Source of the DNA: Massilia kyonggiensis
GTDB lineage: Bacteria > Pseudomonadota > Gammaproteobacteria > Burkholderiales > Burkholderiaceae_D
Assembly: GCF_024756235.1 (NCBI RefSeq)
Contig: NZ_JANUGY010000012.1
Location: 62,001 to 126,000 of the forward strand
DNA: 64,000 nt
Direction of reading: 5' to 3'
Below are positions 59,515 through 64,000 of the stretch, piece by piece. Under the pieces are notes generated by a model. The model did not search any database and had not been told where the DNA came from. It saw only the letters and a list, made by a program, of their open reading frames with translations. How positions within the stretch are numbered: the stretch's first letter is position 1; each line of letters opens with the position of its first letter. The translations under genes and the position numbers were made by a program.

Positions 59515-60287
59515 TGGATGCCCGGATGGTCTTCATCGACACCGTGACCTCGTACGAGGAACAGGCGTGGAACGCGGCCCAGTTGCGCGAACCCGTCACC
59601 GAGCCGCGCGTGCGCCTGTGGACCTACCGGGTGCCCGGCGTCGTGCTGGGCTGCTCGCAGACGGCGCTGCGCGAGCGGCTCGTGGCGGGCCACGCGCTGG
59701 CCGGCTCCGTCGTGCAGCGCGGCTCGGGCGGCGGCGCCGTGCTGACGGGGCCCTGGATGGTCAGCGCGTCCGTCGTGCTGCCGCCGGACCATCCGCTGCT
59801 CGGCCGCAGCACGCTGTCCAGCTATCGCTGGCTCGGCGCGCTGCACGCGGGCCTGCTGCGCGACGCCGGCATTCCCGCCTACGCGATCCCGCCCGAGGAA
59901 GTGCGGCTGCGGCCGGGCGACGCGCGCCTGAAGTGGGCCTGCTACGGCGGCCTGTCGCCGTGGGAAGTCGTCGTCGACCATCGCAAGATCGTCGGCCTGG
60001 CCCAGTTGCGGCGCCGCACGGGCGTCCTGATGACGTCGGGGACGCTGATCGCGCCGCCCGACTGGTCGCTGCTGTGCGGCGCGCTCGGGCAGGAAGCGGG
60101 CGATGCCGCGCTGCTGGACGATTGCACGACGTCGTTCGCCCAGCAGCTCGGTGCGCCCGTGCTGGCGGAAGTGCTGGCCGAGCGCCTGCACCACATGCTC
60201 ACCGACGTACTGGGCGCCGCGTCCGATGCGCTGCCTGCGCGTCCGCCCGGCCCCGTACAAGTCCATTTTCCCACCCTGTCCCATTGA
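59514..60287 (+). CDS. Lipoate-protein ligase A family protein
   Basis: A 257-residue member of the lipoate ligase/lipoyltransferase fold. VVQRGSGGGAVLTGPW (around 67-81) corresponds to the RRxSGGGAVxHD substrate loop, but the HD part is missing. Lys158 in HRKIVGLAQLRRR is the conserved catalytic lysine. It probably lipoylates the small lipoyl-domain protein encoded in the same operon, either with free lipoate or as an octanoyl-/lipoyl-transferase. It overlaps the E2 gene by one base. Confidence 0.85.
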   Translation: MDARMVFIDTVTSYEEQAWNAAQLREPVTEPRVRLWTYRVPGVVLGCSQTALRERLVAGHALAGSVVQRGSGGGAVLTGPWMVSASVVLPPDHPLLGRSTLSSYRWLGALHAGLLRDAGIPAYAIPPEEVRLRPGDARLKWACYGGLSPWEVVVDHRKIVGLAQLRRRTGVLMTSGTLIAPPDWSLLCGALGQEAGDAALLDDCTTSFAQQLGAPVLAEVLAERLHHMLTDVLGAASDALPARPPGPVQVHFPTLSH

Positions 60288-60299
60288 AAGAGGTTCACC

Positions 60300-60869
60300 A
60301 TGAAAGATCAACCAGCCCAGACCTGCATGCGCGTGCTGCCGAAGGTCGTCACCGTCACGCGCCGCGGCTTCCTGCGCGGCGGCGCCATGGCCATCGGCGC
60401 CGCGGCCGCCGGCCCGGCCGCGCTGGCCGCGTCGGGCGAGAAGCATCTCGCGCAGGACTTCCCCACGCTGGGCGCGGCCACGGCGCAGACCCTCCTGAGG
60501 ATGGCGCGCGACGTGTTCCCGCACGATAAGCTCGCGGACCGCTACTACGTCGAGGCGATCCAGCCGTTCGAGCGCGCGGCCGCGAAGGATCCGAAGCAGG
60601 CGGCTTTGTTCCGCGACGGCGTGCGCGACCTGGACAAGGCCGCGATGAAACGCTTCGGCAAGCCCTACGCGGCCGTCAAACGCGAGCCGGAGCGCGTCAG
60701 CCTCCTGAAGGCCATCGAGCCGTCGCCGTTCTTCCAGAAGGTGCGAGGCGAGATGGTGACGAGCCTGTACGACAACAAGGCCGTGTGGCCGCTGCTCGGC
60801 TACGAGGGGTCGTCGTGGGAGCAGGGCGGCTACGTCAACCGCGGCTTCAACGACATCGACTGGCTGTAA
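60300..60869 (+). CDS. Gluconate 2-dehydrogenase subunit 3 family protein
   Basis: A 189-residue small subunit of a membrane or periplasmic GMC dehydrogenase. The twin-arginine signal VTRRGFLRGGAMAIGAAAAG (about 19-38) indicates Tat export, probably carrying the partner GMC subunit across as a folded complex. The mature part has ARDVFPHDKLADRYYVEAI and ends in GGYVNRGFNDIDWL. It lies 33 nt before the GMC subunit gene. Confidence 0.85.
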   Translation: MKDQPAQTCMRVLPKVVTVTRRGFLRGGAMAIGAAAAGPAALAASGEKHLAQDFPTLGAATAQTLLRMARDVFPHDKLADRYYVEAIQPFERAAAKDPKQAALFRDGVRDLDKAAMKRFGKPYAAVKREPERVSLLKAIEPSPFFQKVRGEMVTSLYDNKAVWPLLGYEGSSWEQGGYVNRGFNDIDWL

Positions 60870-60902
60870 GCGCCAAACCATAACAAAAGACAGGAGACGG
60901 CA

Positions 60903-62480
60903 ATGAGCAAGAAAATCGAATTTGGCGACGAGGACGCGATCGTCATCATCGGCTCGGGCGCGGGCGGCGCGACCCTGGCCAACGAACTGGCCCAGCGGGG
61001 CGTGGACAAGATCGTGATCCTCGAGGCGGGAAAGCATTTCACGCAGGCGGATTTCGAGAACGACGAGTGGGCCATGTTCAACAAGATCTCGTGGCTCGAC
61101 AAGCGGATCTCGGCCGGCGGCTGGCACCACACGAAGACATACCCCAACCTGCCGGCATGGATCGTGAAGGCGGTGGGCGGGTCGACCGTGCACTGGTCCG
61201 GCGTGGCGCTGCGCTTCCAGGAGCACGATTTCAAGACGCGCACGATCTACGGCAAGGTCGACGGCGCCAACATCCTCGACTGGCCCATCACGCTGGCGGA
61301 GCTGGCACCGTACTACGAGCTGGCGGAAAAGAAGATGGGCGTGGCCGGCACGCGCGCGAGCGGCCTGCCGCCGATGCCGGAATCGAACCAGACGAAGGTG
61401 GTGGCGGCCGGCGCGCGCAAGATCGGCTACAACAAGATCATCCGCCCCGTCGCGTCGAATTCGCAGCCGTACGACGGGCGCCCCGGCTGCCAGCAGATCG
61501 GCTTCTGCATGCAGGGCTGCAAGGTCGGTGCGAAGTGGTCCACGCTGTACACGGAAGTGCCGAAGGCGCTGGACACCGGCCGCGTGGAACTGCGTCCGGA
61601 AAGCATGGTGCTGCAGATCCAGCACGACAAGACGGGCAAGGTGAACGGCGTGCTGTACGCGGACAGCCAGGGGCGCCACGTGCTGCAGAAGGCGCGCCTC
61701 GTCGCCGTTGCCGGCAACTCCATCGAGTCGCCGCGCCTGCTGCTGAATTCCGCGTCGTCGATGTTCCCGAACGGCCTCGCGAATTCTTCCGGCCAGGTGG
61801 GCCGCAACTACATGAACCACGCGACGGCGGCGGCCGTGGCGATCCACAAGAAGCCCGTGTACATGAACCGCGGCTTCGACATCGGCGCCGTCGTCGCCGA
61901 CGAGGTGGCGTTGAACACGCAGCGCGGCTTCAACGGCGGCTACTACCTCGAAGGCCTCGCCCTCGGCCTGCCGTACACGGCGGCCTTCATGAAGCCGGGC
62001 GGCTGGGGCAGGGACGTGACGTCGGCGCTGGAAATGTACGACCACATGACGGCGATCTGGGTCTGCGGCGAAGACATGGCGCGCGAACAGAACGGCATCA
62101 CCCTGCACCCGACCGAGAAGGACCAGTACGGCCTGCCGATCCCGATCGTGTCCAAGACGTACCACAAGAACGACAACGCGATCGCGGCGCACGGCCTGGT
62201 CCAGTTCCGCAAGCTGTCCGAGGCGGTGGGCGCCACGCGCGTCATCGACATGCCCGCGTACCCGGCCAGCCACAACCTCGGCACGAACCGCATGAGCGAA
62301 CACGCGCGCGACGGCGTCGTCAACAAATGGGGCCGCACGCACGACGTCAGGAACCTGTACATCTCGGACGGCAGCCAGTTCGCATCGAGTTCCGCCGCCA
62401 ATCCGACCTTGACCATCGTCGCGCTGGCGATCCGCCAGGCCGAGCACATCGCGGGCGAGCTGGCGCGCGGCGCGGTGTAG
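60903..62480 (+). CDS. GMC-family oxidoreductase, large subunit
   Basis: A 525-residue FAD-dependent GMC dehydrogenase. The dinucleotide-binding motif is IIGSGAGGATLANELAQRG (about 14-32), followed by VILEAGKHF, AVGGSTVHWSG and the C-terminal SSAANPTLTIVALAIRQAEH block. There is no signal peptide of its own, consistent with export through the Tat signal on subunit 3. It would oxidise an alcohol or sugar acid; the usual third, multihaem cytochrome subunit is not encoded nearby. The substrate is unknown. Confidence 0.88.
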   Translation: MSKKIEFGDEDAIVIIGSGAGGATLANELAQRGVDKIVILEAGKHFTQADFENDEWAMFNKISWLDKRISAGGWHHTKTYPNLPAWIVKAVGGSTVHWSGVALRFQEHDFKTRTIYGKVDGANILDWPITLAELAPYYELAEKKMGVAGTRASGLPPMPESNQTKVVAAGARKIGYNKIIRPVASNSQPYDGRPGCQQIGFCMQGCKVGAKWSTLYTEVPKALDTGRVELRPESMVLQIQHDKTGKVNGVLYADSQGRHVLQKARLVAVAGNSIESPRLLLNSASSMFPNGLANSSGQVGRNYMNHATAAAVAIHKKPVYMNRGFDIGAVVADEVALNTQRGFNGGYYLEGLALGLPYTAAFMKPGGWGRDVTSALEMYDHMTAIWVCGEDMAREQNGITLHPTEKDQYGLPIPIVSKTYHKNDNAIAAHGLVQFRKLSEAVGATRVIDMPAYPASHNLGTNRMSEHARDGVVNKWGRTHDVRNLYISDGSQFASSSAANPTLTIVALAIRQAEHIAGELARGAV

Positions 62481-62488
62481 GAGCGGCG

Positions 62489-63478
62489 ATGACGTCGAGT
62501 ACCCCCAAACAGCTGGGCGCGGCCAAGACGAGCCGCATTCCCATCAAGATCGTGCCGGCGGAGCGCCTGCCGAAGCCGGACTGGATCCGCACGCGGGCGC
62601 CGGCGCCGTCCTCGCGGTTCTTCGAGATCAAGGCGATCCTGCGCGACAACGCACTGACGACCGTGTGCGAGGAAGCGAGTTGCCCGAACATCGGCGAATG
62701 CTTCGGCAAGGGCACGGCCACGTTCATGATCATGGGCGACAAGTGCACGCGTCGCTGCCCGTTCTGCGACGTGGGCCACGGCAGGCCCGATCCGCTCGAT
62801 GCCGCGGAACCGGAACGGCTGGCGCGCACGGTGGCGGCGCTCGGCCTGCGCTACGTCGTGATCACGTCCGTCGACCGCGACGACCTGCGCGATGGCGGCG
62901 CCGGGCACTTCGCGGCGTGTATCCGCGCCGTGCGTGCCGCCACGCCCGCCACGCGCATCGAGGTGCTGGTGCCGGACTTCCGCGGCCGTCTCGATGCGGC
63001 GCTGGAGGCGCTCGACGCGGCGCCGCCCGATGTCCTGAATCACAACATCGAGACGGTGCCGCGCCTGTACGGACCCGTGCGGCCCGGTGCCGACTATGCC
63101 CATTCGCTGGCGCTGCTAGAGCGCTTCAAGGAGCGGCACCCGGATGTGAAAACCAAGTCGGGCCTGATGGTGGGCCTGGGCGAGACCGACGACGAGGTCG
63201 AGGACGTGCTGCACGACCTGCGTGCGCACGGCGTGGACATGGTCACGATCGGCCAGTACCTGGCACCCTCGGGCGCGCACCTGCCCGTGCGCCGCTACGT
63301 GACGCCGGACGCGTTTGCGCGCCTGCGCGACGCTGCGGAAGCGCTCGGGTTCGCGCATGCGGCCGTGGGGCCGCTCGTACGGTCCAGCTACCATGCGGAC
63401 GTCCAGCACGCGCAAGCGGACCTGGACCGCGGCTGGCTGTTCGGCGCCAGCGATCCGCTGGCCGCGCACACGGGATGA
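62489..63478 (+). CDS. lipA: Lipoyl synthase
   Basis: A 329-residue LipA, a radical SAM enzyme that inserts two sulfurs into octanoyl groups on lipoyl domains. The auxiliary cluster motif is CEEASCPNIGEC (Cys60, Cys65, Cys71) and the radical SAM motif is CTRRCPFC (Cys86, Cys90, Cys93). The C-terminal VRSSYHAD contains the conserved RSSYHA serine ligand. It is the last gene of the operon, 8 nt after the GMC gene, so it is probably a dedicated extra copy beside the housekeeping lipA; that cannot be checked here. Confidence 0.95.
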   Translation: MTSSTPKQLGAAKTSRIPIKIVPAERLPKPDWIRTRAPAPSSRFFEIKAILRDNALTTVCEEASCPNIGECFGKGTATFMIMGDKCTRRCPFCDVGHGRPDPLDAAEPERLARTVAALGLRYVVITSVDRDDLRDGGAGHFAACIRAVRAATPATRIEVLVPDFRGRLDAALEALDAAPPDVLNHNIETVPRLYGPVRPGADYAHSLALLERFKERHPDVKTKSGLMVGLGETDDEVEDVLHDLRAHGVDMVTIGQYLAPSGAHLPVRRYVTPDAFARLRDAAEALGFAHAAVGPLVRSSYHADVQHAQADLDRGWLFGASDPLAAHTG

Positions 63479-63561
63479 GTTTTCGGTTCATAAATGGAGT
63501 ACCATAAACCGTAAGTACACGACCGGCAAACGACGAGTTGCCGGCGCTGCAGGAGACGACA

Positions 63562-64000
63562 ATGACGAACCAGGCACAATCCCGGCACATCGACAACGTG
63601 ATGTCGGTGGCCATGCACGGCACCGCCGCGAACGGCGTCAACGAGTTGATCCACAACTCGTGGCGCCGCTGCGTGAACGACTACGGGCTCGATCCGGCGC
63701 GCCCGAAGGCGCCGCACATCGTGACGTCCGCCACCCTCCGGGCGCACCAGGAACAGATCGAGGAATTCATGCAGGTCGCCCGCGTGGGCATGGAACAGAT
63801 GTACAAGCGCGTGTCGAGCCTCGGCTACGTGCTGCTCCTGACGGATGCCCAGGGCGTCACCGTCGACTACATCGGCAACGACGCGCGCGCGCAGGAGCTC
63901 AAGAGGGCCGGCCTGTACCTGGGCGCGGAATGGAGCGAACGGTCGGCCGGCACCTGCGGCGTGGGCACCTGCGTGGCCGAGCAGACGGCGCTGACGTGCC
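63562..64000 (+). CDS. Sigma-54-dependent activator, AcoR-like (N-terminal part)
   Basis: The first 146 codons of a gene that runs off the window. The N-terminus (SWRRCVNDYGLDPARP) and GAF-domain block (YVLLLTDAQGVTVDYIGND, then SAGTCGVGTCVAEQTAL) are those of AcoR-type enhancer-binding proteins, which continue with an AAA+ sigma-54 interaction domain and a Fis helix-turn-helix. Those parts are not visible here. AGGAGACGACA precedes ATG 63562. It is the natural regulator of the two sigma-54 promoters at 56296-56450. Confidence 0.8.
   Translation, partial: MTNQAQSRHIDNVMSVAMHGTAANGVNELIHNSWRRCVNDYGLDPARPKAPHIVTSATLRAHQEQIEEFMQVARVGMEQMYKRVSSLGYVLLLTDAQGVTVDYIGNDARAQELKRAGLYLGAEWSERSAGTCGVGTCVAEQTALTC

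Noticed and set aside
63523..63544. Hairpin CCGGCAA/TTGCCGG after lipA considered as a terminator
   Set aside because: The 7-bp stem has no T-run and lies directly before the ribosome-binding site of the regulator gene. There is no basis to call a terminator.

Overview
The window is a high-GC, gene-dense betaproteobacterial chromosome segment. The gene content (paired TonB-dependent glycan receptors, a full T6SS core, quinoprotein alcohol oxidation) suggests Oxalobacteraceae, most likely a Massilia/Duganella-type bacterium. This placement is an inference from content and codon use; there is no rRNA, tRNA, insertion sequence or CRISPR array in the window.

Region 1 (1-24079) is a plant-polysaccharide utilisation locus. 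After the tail of one TonB-dependent receptor it holds: an esterase and a GH5 enzyme (minus strand); a GH3 beta-glucosidase; a membrane-anchored AraC regulator; a TonB receptor; a flavin-dependent halogenase; a run of GH29, GH97, GH31 and esterase genes; a GH42 beta-galactosidase (minus); a second membrane-anchored AraC regulator; a XylR-type regulator; and an aldose 1-epimerase. Beta-glucosidase, alpha-xylosidase, beta-galactosidase and alpha-fucosidase together fit xyloglucan best. Seven promoters share one architecture: two direct repeats 21-22 bp apart, the inner one running into a TTGNNN -35 box, then 17-18 bp and a CACAAT/CAGAAT-like -10. The two AraC proteins, with almost identical DNA-binding domains and divergent sensor domains, are the obvious candidates to bind it. 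One of these promoters (20118-20180) leads only into a strong intrinsic terminator about 60 nt downstream, so a small RNA is predicted.

Region 2 (24083-52116) is a type VI secretion locus: TssL-TssK (minus), a TPR lipoprotein, TssB, TssC, Hcp, TssE, TssF, TssG and ClpV (plus), then M15 peptidase, TssM, TagF, an OmpA-like protein and TssA (minus). Between clpV and tssA sits a second glycan cassette (36067-43632): TonB receptor, GH35, GH43 and a LacI regulator. No TssJ, VgrG or PAAR gene is in the window. A sequence GCGCACGATT or close variant occurs twice in each of the two AT-rich T6SS intergenic regions.

Region 3 (52118-64000) is a divergent oxidation module. The minus-strand operon is porin, PQQ-dependent dehydrogenase with a lanthanide-type Asp, cytochrome c and a XoxJ-like binding protein. 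The plus-strand operon is a 2-oxoacid/acetoin-dehydrogenase-like E1 alpha and beta, a stand-alone lipoyl domain, a stand-alone E2 catalytic domain, a lipoate ligase, a two-subunit GMC oxidoreductase and lipoyl synthase. A sigma-54 activator gene of the AcoR type runs off the end. Both operons start at good -24/-12 (sigma-54) promoters facing away from a shared perfect inverted repeat, so the regulator probably switches both on together.
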